Shown here: positions 10,974 through 21,940 of the stretch, piece after piece
How positions within the stretch are numbered: the stretch's first letter is position 1
Layout: every line of letters begins with the position of its first letter
Assembly (NCBI RefSeq): GCF_000204055.1
Contig: NW_006768774.1
Span: forward strand, 98,133 to 162,132
DNA from: Melampsora larici-populina 98AG31
Taxonomy: Eukaryota > Basidiomycota > Pucciniomycetes > Pucciniales > Melampsoraceae
Reading direction: 5' to 3'
Length of the DNA: 64,000 nucleotides
The notes under the pieces: model-generated
The model's database searches: none
Seen by the model: only the letters and a program-made list of their open reading frames with translations
What the model was told of the DNA's origin: nothing
Translations under genes and position numbers: made by a program

Positions 10974-12003
10974 TACAGCTAGACTTTGATTACACAATTT
11001 CTCAACCTGGGGAATCACACAGGTCACATTGGTCAGAAAAAAATAGAAATAAAGTGAAAAATGATTTTTTTAATTCTTACTGGCTGAGTTTGATGGAGAG
11101 GAAGAAAGATATTGGCCAAATGCACAGTATTTAAACCTTTGGGCGTGATGAAACTGATCCCTGTTTTCTGATATGATATCATATGAGGTTATATGATAGT
11201 TCAACATTTATTAGTGGTCATTGTGGTCAGTAATGGGGAGCAAAAGACAAATTAAAACATTGTTAGAATCTAGATGTTTGGCATCAGATAATGAAATGAA
11301 GAAATGATTTCTGCCCTGGAACTTTGTTCAAATCTTTGTTGATTTGCTGTTCTTTACAAACCAAACAGACAATCATCATTGTTTCCATTCATAACAAATG
11401 ACAAAAAAAACATTCAAAGTTGTGTTGGAAAACTTGGAAATGAAACTTTGATTGAAAAATTTATTGAAGAAGATCAGTATCTGTGTTTCATTCATAATGA
11501 AAGACCAAAACACACATTCACATTCATATTTGAAAACTTTGAATTGAAACAAGCATGTACCCTCTTTTCTTTGATTCATCAAAAATTCGGATTCTGGTTC
11601 TATTTCCATGCCTATGTGGGTAAAAGTTTGGAAGATCAGTGTTATTGAACAGTTTTGCAAAGAAGAACATGCATGTGTGAGTAGAAGTTCAAAAGATCAG
11701 TGTGATTGAAATGCTTGAATGAATTTACATGTACGTACTTTCATTGAAAGGTGTTAAGGAAGCAAAACGCCTGGATGTCCAATTGAAGTGTTGAAGTAGC
11801 CACCGGAGGCTGGCGGAGGATGGTATGTAAATGAGGTGTAACCGGAAGGCAAAGCTGGCCTAATAGCTTTCAAAACTTCATTGGATGCATGGAAGTGTTC
11901 AATGACAGCAGATGACAGTTATGAAGACTTAAGATTCAAGGAACCAAAATAAGGTTTAGGCCTGTGAGATCGAGAAAAACTGACTTTTGGACCACAGATT
12001 AAG
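10974..12003. other. gene-free stretch
   Basis: No supported gene. An open frame of about 89 codons exists on each strand at 11376-11660, but composition is low-complexity and AT-rich and neither product resembles a known protein. The stretch ends at the inverted end of the AACGGTTCC-family element. Confidence 0.4.
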
Positions 12004-12264
12004 TACACCAGGGGGTAAATCGCACCGCGCAATAACCGTTTTTGGAGCCGCTCAGAAACGTCAGACTTTTAATTTAGTCGAAACCTTTCTGAGACGTTTT
12101 CAACGTTTCGGTCACAAAGGCGGTTCCCACCACCGCACAATTCTGGTCACGGTGGGTGGAACCGTGACCAGGGGTTCCTGGAGCGTTCTGTGAGAAACCG
12201 GAGGAACCGCTGGCTCCGGTTGCTCATGCCGTTCCAGGAACGTATTCGAGGTACACACCAACAA

Positions 12265-12345
12265 AAGAACAGAACCCCGGGGACTCGAACCCCTGCCTGT
12301 GGCCAAAAAAACACTAAAATCAGGGGCATCACTACCCAGATGGTT
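12265..12345 (-). other. tRNA-like fragment (T-arm/B-box), not a functional tRNA
   Basis: On the minus strand CAGGGGTTCGAGTCCCCGG forms a good T-arm with a pol III B-box. The 70 bases before it (CTGGGTAGTGATGCCCCTG ...) show only traces of an A-box and D-arm, and I could not build a matching acceptor stem. It is best read as a decayed tRNA or a tRNA-derived repeat at the edge of the captured DNA. Confidence 0.35.
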
Positions 12346-12354
12346 TATAGCAAC

Positions 12355-12598
12355 CATAACCACATCTTCTCCGGTCGATTTATGCCAGAAATCCCACAAG
12401 CTTTATCCTCACTTTGCAATTCACTTTTAAACCTCAACAACCTTACCATCATTGAACTTTCTACAACGCATTCGGTGGTAGATGTGTAGACTCTATGGTC
12501 CCTTTTCTTTCTTCCCATTTACCTTTAGAAGAGCTCAGACTTGCAAACAATGGTCTTGGTCCAGCCGGTGCGACAGTCATTGCTGATGCAGAGATTTT
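12355..12598 (+). pseudogene. RanGAP (Rna1-type) leucine-rich-repeat gene fragment, broken
   Basis: Plus-strand translation gives FSGRFMPEIPQALSSLCNSL then LNNLTIIELS and, after a one-base frame change near 12464, AFGGRCVDSMVPFLSSHLP and LRLANNGLGPAGATVIADA. This matches the LRR signature of the Ran GTPase-activating protein family (FTGR...EIP.AL..L..ALL; L..V.LSDNAFG; L..NNGLGP.AG..IA.AL). Functional RanGAP is about 400-590 residues in fungi; only about 80 codons are present, and the frame is broken where an LSDNAFG-type motif is expected. The piece lies inside an inverted-repeat element and starts and stops abruptly, so it is most likely captured DNA. Confidence 0.75.
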
Positions 12599-12909
12599 TT
12601 TGCAAGTTACCTCAGTCTCGCCCAACAGGGAAGACCGCCTTTGCCCCGCGGTGACCGTTTCCACACGGTTACTGTTCAGTTCGACACCGATTTCAGCCGG
12701 TGTCAAAGAAACCACTTCACAACCGCATCAGCCAACGTTCTCAAACGGTGGCTGACATGCGGCTCGTTCCTGAACGGTTCGCGGAACAGTGTCCGAAATG
12801 GCATCGGCGACACCGGTTCCAGCGGTTCCTGAGCGGTTCTATTCACCGAAACTTTGGGAACGAAACTGGAACCGGCTGGTGTAAACCCAAGTTAAATCTG
12901 GGCAACACA

Positions 12910-14117
12910 TACACCAGGGGGTAAACCTACGGCAAGAAAACGGTTTTTGAACCCGTTTTCCTGCCGTCACGGTTTTAAACTATTTGCGTCGTTTCTGAGA
13001 CGATTTCAGATGGGACCGCACAAACACGGTTCCCATCACTGTTTTTGGCGGTGCAAGCAAACCGCCTCGGTGACCCCTGAACACAGTCCCTGGAACGAGG
13101 CCTGGAACGTTCTGGAACGTTCCTGGAACGTTCTGAGGGTACGGCGTAGAATTTGCAAAAAGGGAGACTTGAACACAGGCTCAAAACCAATGAGCGCAGA
13201 GCATCCCCGAGCCTTCCACCTCTGCACCATAGGGACCACACTGCCAGATCCCCTTGTGTCGAATCAATATGATTTCAAATTGTCAACCAATTCATAAAAC
13301 TTAGATTCAAAAAAACAAGAAAGGTGAAAGGGGTAGGAATTGGATGAGGACTTTAAAAAATGGGGAATAGAAATTGAGTAATTGGTAAACCAAATCAGAA
13401 TTTTTAGAGAGAAAGATAAGGAATCTTTTTTGGGGGAAAGTAAAGGTAGGATGAGGTACACGAAACAAGGATTCGATCCTGAGTTTGATAACCGAGTTTG
13501 ATCAGTCAACGAAGTAGGTAATTGTATAACTCACACGAAAAATGTTTTCTTGCGTGAAGAACAAAACTTGAAGATTGAAGAAATCAATATGAGCAAGGAC
13601 AACATGTTTTTGGTTTGTTTTTGAAAGAAGTTCATATACCAACATCTTAGTATTAAAAGGATACAAGATCAAGCGGATCACAACACAAGTACAATTATAA
13701 AATCTGAGTATGTAGATGTTTTTGCACGTGCTGCTTGTGAAGGACAATGCCTTTTTAAAGGTAGTGCTTTGTTCAACACATGGTGATTCAGATTGATTGT
13801 GACCTTATCGGTGGCACAATCAATCAGTGTGAGTTGAGGTGAGTTGTCTTTTTGAAACATAACTTTCATCCGTGACCGTTTTCATACGGTCACTGTTCAT
13901 ATATTGACAGTTCTCGAACAAACCGCTTCACCACCGCCTCAGCAGCCGTTCTCAAACGGTTGCTGACATGCAGCTCGTTCAAGAAGCGGTGGTGAAATGG
14001 TGTCCGAAACGGTTTCGGCGAAACCGGTTCCACACCTTCCTGGGCGGTTCTTGTGACGAAACCTTTGAAATCGTCACAGGAACCGGCCGAGGCCGAGGAC
14101 CATTACCCCCTGGTGTA
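12910..14117. mobile_element. AACGGTTCC-family palindromic element 2, 1,208 bp
   Basis: Both ends carry TACACCAGGGGGTAA in inverted orientation (12910 rightwards; TTACCCCCTGGTGTA ending at 14117). The arms (12935-13140 and 13865-14095) are arrays of AACGGTT, GGAACGT and CCGTTTT words. The 700-bp interior is unrelated AT-rich DNA with a tRNA-like sequence at 13150-13241 and a second T-arm-like hairpin (AGGATTCGATCCT) near 13468. No protein is recognisable. It is the sister copy of 12004-12883 with a different payload. Confidence 0.75.
13150..13241 (-). other. tRNA-like sequence with A-box and B-box, probably decayed or SINE-like
   Basis: The minus strand reads GGTCCCTATGGTGCAGAGG (A-box-like TGGTGCAGAGG), a variable middle, then CCTGTGTTCAAGTCTCCC (B-box-like). 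Spacing between the boxes suits pol III promoters. The 5' GTCCCTA does not pair with the sequence after the T-arm, so this is not a credible functional tRNA. A pol III-derived repeat inside the transposon is the likeliest reading. Confidence 0.4.
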
Positions 14118-14179
14118 AACTTAACAAAGTCCCACGCTCGCAGGCAACACACAAGACCTCAAAACTTACCGATAATTCT

Positions 14180-14366
14180 AACTTAACAAAGTCCCTCGAG
14201 GCTCGACACCTGTCAATCAACAAGTTGAATCAGGTGTCTTCGCCAAGGGACTTTGTTACAGTCAAATCGGAAAAGCTTGACCGATTTTGCCCGCGAAACC
14301 TCGCGAAACTCGAGCAATTTGGCGGGGAATTTGTGACAAGCTTTTCTGGTTTGACTGTAAGTTAGC
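14180..14366. mobile_element. two abutting hairpin MITEs inside an 11-bp direct repeat
   Basis: Two short foldbacks lie end to end. The first, 14183-14258, has TAACAAAGTCCC ... GGGACTTTGTTA. The second, 14256-14360, has TTACAGTCAAA ... TTTGACTGTAA, with inner AAAAGCTTG copies. The whole block is flanked by CCGATAATTCT (14169-14179 and 14367-14377), which looks like an 8-11-bp target duplication of the hAT or Mutator kind. The shared TTA between the two hairpins suggests that they moved as one unit or that one inserted at the end of the other. Confidence 0.65.
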
Positions 14367-14835
14367 CGATAATTCTCACAACGGCTGTAGTTACAATCAC
14401 AAAATCACACCGTAGTTAGCGCTATGTAATCAGCTCAGCTTGATAAAGATAAGTTTGTATCAGCTTGAATGGAATCCATGGAGCCAATCGGTGTGACTCC
14501 TTGTGACTCTGTATCACTCTCGAGTCTCGAGGTTCTGGCTGTCAACATCAATGGAAGTTTATGAGATTCTTTCTTCACCGAGGAAAGTGGTCGTCGTTCC
14601 ATGAACTTCACTCTATAAAATTATAAAGCATCCGCTAGAGAGCAGATCATTTCAAATGCGTGTCAAGTTTCCCTCCCTAACGCTCCCCGATTCGTTCGAT
14701 TTGTGCCATATTGGCCAGTCACGTTAATAACCAGTTTACCTCCGACTCAAGTTTCTTGAAGAGAGTGCGCATCAACTACCTACCCTCACACTCATTTGTC
14801 CTATATTTCCAGTTCGAAGTTTGCTATACTTCTCC

Positions 14836-16841
14836 ATGCTGTTTGACGAAATGGAGCAACAGCTCCTCTTCAACTCATTAGGTGGTATGTTGGCTGGAGG
14901 CATGACAGCATCTTGGATCGCCGGGATGGCTATCGTGGAAGGACTTCGAGCTGCTCAAGAATTATATCTATATCCGTCTATCGCCTTTAAGACGTATATT
15001 ATGAGCGTTATGACGCTCTCCTTCGTCACCACAGGGTCAGTGTTCCTTACTGGGATGGGTGAATAGACTGCCCTAGCTGACTCTTTACCTTTGAATTTCG
15101 ATTCGCAGACTATTTGGAGCAACTCTTTACCACCACTTCATTAAGTCTTTCGGCGACTATGATAGCGTAGATCGCATATATCCTCTTCTGAGGTGTGTGC
15201 AATCATTGTCTAATTTCCGTCATTAAGCACTATTCCGCTCCTCAGTTCCATCGTGGCAATCGATTTTGCGAAGCGTACTAATCAGAAATCCTTAACAAAA
15301 ATAGGTGTCACTTTGTGTTATGTCGGGTAGTGCGTCGCTTGTCTTGTTTCTATCCCTTTTAGCTCAACATGAGAATCATAGGCGTCATATGGTTCGTGAA
15401 GTTGACAACAGAAATTTCTTCCTTGTTTACGACGAGCGCAGTGTGTGGTACTTAGTAAGTTGAAGCTCATAAACGTGCATCCTACTTTGAGCACAGCCGA
15501 TCAAGAAGACTTACTTTATGAACGAGTGAACAGATCACATACACTTTTCGTATGGTGCATTCAAGGTCATCAGTCGCATGCGTGGTCTGTATCTCCCATT
15601 GATCCTTATGATGGTCATGGGATTTCTCGTCCTGGGTAGTGGACTAGCCTCCGGCATTGCAGCGTACAACTTTTTCCAGCAGACAAGCTACTCTGTTATG
15701 CAAACCAAACTAGGAATTTGGCAAGCGTAAGTCTCTCGACGCTCTTGTGATTTCGGAACTAGAGGATCCCTCTTTTAGCTCACTGACATCTATATAAATG
15801 ACTGGTACCGGACTATAGGATGTTTTTTATGGAGGTTAGCATCAATCTCAACGATTTTGTAGACCTATTCCATATTTATAACGAAACGCAGTCGGACCAT
15901 CTTTTGCTGCATTAAATTATCTCCAAATTGACGTCTTTCCACATTTCTCTCAGCTTGCATGCGACTTGGGTCTGACAGCCATAAGGGCGGTTTATATGTA
16001 CAGGGCAAATGATATCAAAGCCGTCATTACACATGCAGGACATCCGTACGTTGACATAGTATTGTCCTCTCTTGAACATACTACCCAAGGGGCTAACCTA
16101 CAGTTTTTTACGTATCAATTGGCTGGTACAAGCATCCGATACGTTGCGGACATATGTTTGCTAGTCGCTCGGACACCGATCTACAATGCTATCTTCGCTT
16201 TGATCACCGTGTGTCTGCTCGGTAGTGGGACATTTGGCACACGATATTTCCTGGTGTACGGTTGATTATTCTCTCATCGTGAAGATATTTCAACTTCATT
16301 AGACTGATATACGTGCCTCACTTGGATCGTCATTCTGACCAATTAGCTTTGGTGGTGCTCAGTTGGCTTTAGTGGCTATGGTGAGCCTGGAAGAGGTTAC
16401 CAAGACTTCATTATGACTGCAACACTCACTCCTTGCCATCCGTGATGTTCAGTTTGCGTCTGCCAGCTACACATTCTCATACCTCATGGACAAACCAAAC
16501 CATGCTCTTGGTACCTCTGATGGAGAACACAAGGGATTTCCAGACGAGTTATTTGCGTTCAATAACCGAATGCATGACAGCGTAAATGAAGCCCTCTTTT
16601 CTTTAACTGCTGCCATCCGCGACTCCAGATAGACTGATCAATCATGCATTGCAATTATCTCCACTCGTATTATCAGAGGCTTGATGCCCAAAGAATTGTT
16701 CGCCCTCCGTGGAACAATCCAAAGCCCATTGACGATCTCTTTGTAGATGATGAAGACGAATTCGCAAGTGATGGTATCAAGATGGAGCCGGAAGTCACTT
16801 CGCCCAAAGGTCAACCAAGCGGTTCTAGACTTAACTCGTGA
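14836..16841 (+). CDS. multi-pass membrane protein gene (7-TM-like, DUF6534-like layout), splice model approximate
   Basis: Supported exons are 14836-15035, 15109-15192, about 15251 to 15330, 15363-15447 and 15534-15726, joined through GT...AG introns with matching phase. They encode hydrophobic helices, among them GGMLAGGMTASWIAGMAIVE, TYIMSVMTLSFVTTG, RIIGVIWFVKLTTEISSLF and LPLILMMVMGFLVLGSGLA. More helices follow at 15966-16265 (LACDLGLTAIRAVYMY; ALITVCLLGSGTFGTRYFLV). A likely cytoplasmic C-terminal part lies near 16445-16580 and 16665-16841 (acidic DDLFVDDEDEF, stop at 16841). The junctions around 15835-15900 and 16265-16680 do not resolve cleanly, so the 3' half may be two genes or damaged. 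The arrangement resembles the basidiomycete-expanded membrane family with a D...P.D..K helix spacing. Function is unknown. Confidence 0.55.
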
Positions 16842-17250
16842 TACAAGAAACTTACATAGGATCTTGTATCCTATTGAGTCTCTCCAAACCGTTTTGGCTA
16901 TGTACTATACCGGGCCTCTTGTCATCTGTTCATTTCACCTTCCTGTTCTCTTCATGTCGTATCGTACAAACCAAACTCACATTGGATATCAAGGAAGGCA
17001 TTTTATCAGGAATCACTTTGCATTAGCTTTGCTTCAATAATCTATGCTGTCAAAATGGTGGCTACGTTCACTACTCTCTTCCTTATCTCTTTCCAGCTTC
17101 AAGTACTACTACGTTAGTTTCATCTACAATCATCATTTGCAAAGCATCATCAGGGTACATTTCAGCAACCCCAACTCTTTTTGTTGGTCAACAACAGACT
17201 GCCATGAATAACATCAACAAGTATCCCATTATGTGTATTGTCCTCTGCCT
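16842..17250 (+). pseudogene. possible decayed paralogue of the neighbouring membrane protein
   Basis: Translation near 16905-17026 contains SCRIVQTKLTLDIKEGILSG, which resembles the VMQTKLGIWQAMFFME segment of the membrane protein just upstream, and is preceded by a hydrophobic stretch. Frames shift and no start is visible. A tandem duplicate in decay is the best explanation, but the resemblance is short. Confidence 0.25.
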
Positions 17251-18206
17251 AACGTCAAGCACCCTACCGTAATAAATTTGCAATGAGATATGATATAGAA
17301 TTCGCTGGCATGATAATCACTCATATGATTCAGTACTCAGATATACATGAAGCAAGAGGCCATTTTCCGGTGGGCAACCCGATCGCAATTAATTTGGTCA
17401 ATGAGCCAAAATGTATCATATTGGCATCATTTCTGTGTTATATCTGAATTTTCGCTCAGAAACCACATTAAATATCTTAGTCTTCCCATGGAAAATGGGA
17501 TGTGTTCAGAGCCCGTAGAGATACCCCGCATTCCATTTCTAGGAAGCGGGAAGAATGACAATTGCAGGTATGACACCGCGGGAATCATTAAGTGCAAAAC
17601 CGGATTGCAGAGACTCCAGGATCTGATGATGAATTTGATGATTTTTTGGTATGGTTATCAGATTGAAATCACATCTTGAATTGGGAAGGCACAACTGAGG
17701 TACAGAACCAAGAGGATTAGACTTCTTTGGAGTCATTGAATAAGATCATTGAGGATTGCTGTGGCAGTTGATATCATCTCAAGTAGAATAATATTTTTAG
17801 GCGTTTTGAGAGGTTTTGATGTGAATGATTCTGAGAGCAAAAATTGTAAGCATGGGGACCTCAAAGTGAAAAAAATTGGGCTACATATCAGTTTCTTTTT
17901 CCCTGTAAAAAAATTAGTATTCCAGGTTTCAAAAAAGGCAGAATCTACCTTTCAACTTTGAGTACCCTTAATAGCTCTTTCTTGAGTATTTGAAAGACTT
18001 ACATTTTTTTTACTTTCCTTGAGGTTTGTACTTTCCTTGGCGTCAATTGGAATTGTTGGAATCCTCCTCTTGGAGAAGGGTTTGACCCATCATTACCTGG
18101 GCTCTCACATAAGCTCTTGTGGTGTTGTGATCCAATTGGTGATGATTCTTGTTGTGGGAATGTGTGGATTGCTTTCGGAATTGGTCCTACTTGGTCGCTT
18201 GAGGCC
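17251..18206. other. gene-poor stretch
   Basis: A 110-codon plus-strand frame at 17347-17679 has no recognisable domain or clear splice partners. The rest is AT-rich. I see no repeat or RNA gene here. Confidence 0.35.
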
Positions 18207-18749
18207 TCAAGGTACCCACCTGATCAGCTTCCTTGCTACGGAGAAGGAGCCCTGAATCAAGAGGTTGTTTGGATTCCACTCTGTCATCTCGTTCCTGAAG
18301 GAGCTCAAAAGGTAAATCATGATCTTTTTGTTGTCCAGACATCCTGGTTCAAAACTTTCCAGTTCTTCCAGGACCTGAAGACCAATTCCTTGCTTAGCTT
18401 GAGCTTGGTTGGATTCAAATTGTCCATCCCTTGGGCTACGCCTCATTCAAAGTAAGCCAGCTTGGGTTTCTGCGACTTTGCCTCCTTTACCAGCTCCACT
18501 GTTGTCTACAATGGAAGACAACTTTGGCAGGCTTCCTGTTAGATGAGGTGGGGTGTTAGTAAGGGACTTAGCAGTGCTCAAGACTCTTGTGGAGCTCTTG
18601 ATTCTTCCTTGGGAGCCTTGCATTTGTCCTGAGGAACTGGCAGTTGGTTCAATCCTTTGGCCATCAGCATGTCCTCTGTCCTTGATGAGGTTGCCGTAGC
18701 GGTTTAATTTGGTGCAGCTACAAGCAGATGAAGAGATTTTGTCTGACAT
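18207..18749 (-). pseudogene. minus-strand coding relic of unknown family, one in-frame stop
   Basis: A Ser/Thr/Gly-rich frame from 18749 (MSDKISSSACSCTKLNRYGN) reaches a TGA at 18447 and continues immediately in the same frame as MRRSPRDGQFESNQAQAKQG ... ELESFEPGCLDNKKI, to KLIRW at about 18217, where a GTGGGT donor could start an intron. The single stop inside an otherwise coherent frame suggests a pseudogene, or two exons read through. I do not recognise the family; a transposon-associated ORF is possible. Confidence 0.35.
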
Positions 18750-19109
18750 GATTCCAACAGTAAAGAAGGGAAATTTTAACAGACAATTTAAAAAAGCTAA
18801 GATTGATCTGAAGAGTAATCTCTACTTACAAGGTGCTTCTCAAAAGTGTCTGGTAGTATACTTAAACTTCCCTTCTTTTGGAGTGTGGGCAGTTGCACGG
18901 GCGATGTTGTCCAGGTGAGAGCTTTGGAAGTGTTGGGCCAATCAGCCTGGGGTACTGCCTGGTACTATCTATCCCGTGTAATGGGTGGGCAATGTGGATT
19001 GTCTTGATTTGGTGTCACTACAATCCCCAACTTGTTGAGAGACGGATTGGAACTTTGAACCAGCACCTTCAATATTGGCTTCTTCAATCTTGGGTAAATT
19101 GTGTTCCAC

Positions 19110-19315
19110 CACTGCCAACATAGATGCCTCGGGTTGCGGAATCCGAGGCATCATCGGAGGTAAAACCTCGGACAAGGTCTGTCCAAGGTTTTTGTCCGAG
19201 GTAATCTTCTGCGCTGGGAGTTGCCTCGGATCAAAACCTCGGACAGTTTCTGTCAGAGGTTGGTAATTCGATAATACCTCGGATTTTCCAATCCGAGGTA
19301 AATATGTTGGCAGTG
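19110..19315. mobile_element. CCTCGGA-family miniature element 1 (206 bp), TSD CAC
   Basis: Perfect inverted ends CACTGCCAACATA / TATGTTGGCAGTG enclose an array of CCTCGGA and TCCGAGG words on alternating strands. A 3-bp duplication CAC flanks it (19107-19109 and 19316-19318). Ends starting CACT plus a 3-bp duplication are the marks of the CACTA (EnSpm) superfamily, whose autonomous members carry short subterminal repeats of this kind. A second copy is at 43627-44000. Confidence 0.8.
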
Positions 19316-19653
19316 CACTCCTTTATCTTCCACTGAAGAAAACAGCATGGAAGACAAAAAGTAAAATATAAAAAAGTGGAAAGAAAAAAGACCAAGACTT
19401 TTCAGTTTCTAGTGTTTTATTTTGGAATCTAATGATATAGATAGTTTCAAATGTAATCAAATACGGGATACAAAGTTAAATCCGGCTGAATATCCGGCCG
19501 CGTGGCCAGAAATCCAAATTTCAATTTTTGCGGTAATTTGAAATCTGGACTTGAGTCTGGATTCTTTCAACTTTGAATCCCCCGACCCAGCTCACATCTA
19601 GTCCCACACCCACTTCACACACTCCAACAACCCACCCCCACTTCACATAGCAG

Positions 19654-21359
19654 ATGCCTCGTTTTACTCGCAAACTGGCCCTCAAGAGGACCATTCAAAC
19701 AGCACGACATGCAAGAAAGGCACATGTTCAAAACAACCTAGACTCACTTGCAACCTTTCAACTAAATCTCGCCGGTTTTCAATTTTTCTTCTGGATCATT
19801 CAAGCCTTACGAATTCATCAACTTGCTGTTACCGACAAGGATCGAAAGAAGGCAGTTTTTTTGAATCTAGTCGGTCTAATCGAGTTGACACCTGCAATTG
19901 ATCAGAGCCACAAACTTATTCAATTTGGACAACAACTCCGGAGACGTGCAATTACAGAGCTTGAAGTGCTCGACAATGCCCTCAGAATACTAAATCAAAA
20001 ACGGCTTGTTCTCACCCACATCTCACGTGGTCGTAAGGAGTTGCGAAACGCTTGGTTTCTGCAAGTGTTGGAGGAAGGCGGCAATGGCTTCATAAAGCTA
20101 GTACTTAATATCATCTTGTATGAGTTTACAAAAGTACTTATTTGGATTTCTTGACAGGCGTAAATGTCCAAGTCTGCTTTCAATCATCTTGTTGATGTAA
20201 TTGAAGAGCATCCAGTTTTCCATAACAACTCACAAATGAAGCAAGCGCCCGTTTGGTGGCAGACAATGGTTGGTCTGGCGAATTTAGGCACCTCGGGAAA
20301 TGGTGGTGACCATTATCACCTTGCACGGATGTTCAATTGCTCTGGTGAGACAGTTTTTGTACAATTGGACTGATTCAAATTTCAACTTCTTTACTGATCA
20401 GAATTTTATTATCATTCGATTTGGATCTCTCAGACTCTTCACAGAAGGGAGTGTTCAAAATTGGACCAATCGATTAATCACCGCAGTACTTGATTTAGAA
20501 CCCACATATCTTCGGTGGCCTTCACCTCAACGTCGGTCAGCTCTGAAAGAACAAATCAGCGCAAAATCTTTCTTTAAAGAGTGTGTGGGGTTTGTAGATG
20601 GAACACTCATCCCTCTTGCCACTGCGCCACGTGAAACCCCCGAAGACTATTGGACTTGTAAGATGTTTTATGCACTCAATACAATGCTGGTATGCAATAT
20701 ACATTGCTGGGTGATTTATTACGAACTGGGGTGGTGTGGCAGTGTACACGACCAACGTGTTTTTCGGTCTTCGCAAGTGAGTACATACCAAATCTCCAAT
20801 TAACCTGATCTTTGTTTTTATCTGACTCCTTAATGGCCTTGTGTATTTGTTCTCCATCAAGCTTTTCAAATCTCCAGAACGATTCTTTTCCCCTGGAGAT
20901 TACCTTTTGGCTGATTTGGGATACACAGTATCCAAAATTATCATACCATGCCTCAAACAATGTCGAGGTCACTGTCTGCGAGGTGATGAAGAAGCTTTCA
21001 ACAAAGAAATCAGTATTGTACGAGTTATTATTGAGCACTGCAACAGGATGGTTAAAGGACGTTTTCAATCACTGAAGGAACTTCGATTGGTTATCAGTGA
21101 TGCAGTATTGGCTATGCGGGCAAATCACTGGATTAGAGCTTGCTTAATCTTGCATAACTTCCTCATATTGATTATAGAGGAGTGGTCAAGAGTGTTGGTT
21201 AATATATCTGACGGACTTCGACACACGGCTGAACCTTGAGAACCACCAAATAACCCACCTGATTTTGGAGACGATGAATGGCTAATGAGATCTGGTAGAG
21301 ATGAGTCAAGAAGGGACCATCTCTTCGCAGAATTTATAGCGTCAAGAGACTTAGATTGA
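19654..21359 (+). pseudogene. PIF/Harbinger DDE transposase (DDE_Tnp_4 type), nearly intact
   Basis: A basic N-terminal exon (19654 to about 20105) is followed by 20164-20344, 20445-20776 and 20862-21359. Introns 20345-20444 (GTGAGA...CAG) and 20777-20861 (GTGAGT...AAG) join in phase. The catalytic triad is visible: D in CVGFVDGTLIPL, D in LGWCGSVHDQRVF, and E in VIIEHCNRMVKGRFQSL; FSPGDYLLADLGY lies between the last two. MSKSAFNHLVDVIEEHPVFH and FNC|SEGSVQNWTNRL are the usual helix-turn-helix region. Two lesions are seen: TAA at 20161-20163, just before that region and with no splice site that avoids it, and TGA at 21237-21239, after which the frame stays open for another 39 codons (FGDDEWLMRSG) to the true stop. 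The enzyme would cut and paste the element by acting on its terminal repeats. It is probably inactive in this copy. Confidence 0.85.
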
Positions 21360-21940
21360 TGAATTCATGTTTGATTAAATGTACTTAGTTCTAACTGATT
21401 TGTGATTATTATGGTAATGAAATGGATTTCATGACGGGTTCAGTTTGGTTGAGATGAGCAACTGTGTCAATTTGAGAGTTCTCAACGGTCATCACTTGCT
21501 TTGGTGACTTTTTTTTTAATAAGAAACCTCAACACATATTCTTTTCAAGATAAATAAAAACATCACATCAAGTACCTATATACAATTTTGTTTATTTTTT
21601 CTTTTTTCTAAAAGACATGTGTTCAGCTTCACCTAATTTTATTTTTGATAAACTTCACCTAATTTTTTTATAATGAAAGATATTCACTACATATAACTAA
21701 TTTCTTTTTCAACATGATGAAATATATCATTCACTTATATCCACCATGTTAAATTTTTTTTACTTGTTTTTGATCATTTTTCGATTTTCAAATTTTTGGA
21801 ATCCATTGTGTATGTTATAGGGGTTTTGAAGGTGCTTCAATTTATATCAATTGAGATATTCACCTATCAACCAAGCAAAGGATTGTGAGATTGGTTGTAA
21901 GCATTTTTGGAGAGACAAACATCAAAAGCTCACACAGATA
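21360..21940. other. convergent 3' region between the two transposon genes
   Basis: AT-rich non-coding sequence between the stop of the transposase and the stop of the partner gene. It contains short direct copies of 'acttcacctaattttatttttgata'. No gene seen. Confidence 0.5.

Larger units (their letters stand above)
12004..12883. mobile_element. AACGGTTCC-family palindromic element 1, carrying a RanGAP gene fragment
   Basis: The left end is TACACCAGGGGGTAAA and the right end CTGGTGTA in inverse orientation. Both flanks (12035-12245 and 12640-12870) are arrays of GGTTCC, AACGGTTCC and CCGTTTT words on both strands. The middle (about 12260-12600) is different DNA with a tRNA-like T-arm on the minus strand and a piece of an LRR-protein gene. 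This layout fits a non-autonomous TIR element that has picked up genomic DNA. The target duplication is not clear. Confidence 0.7.

Noticed and set aside
11376..11660. Overlapping frames of about 90 codons on both strands
   Set aside because: Low-complexity AT-rich sequence with symmetric openness on both strands and no motif; not supported as genes.
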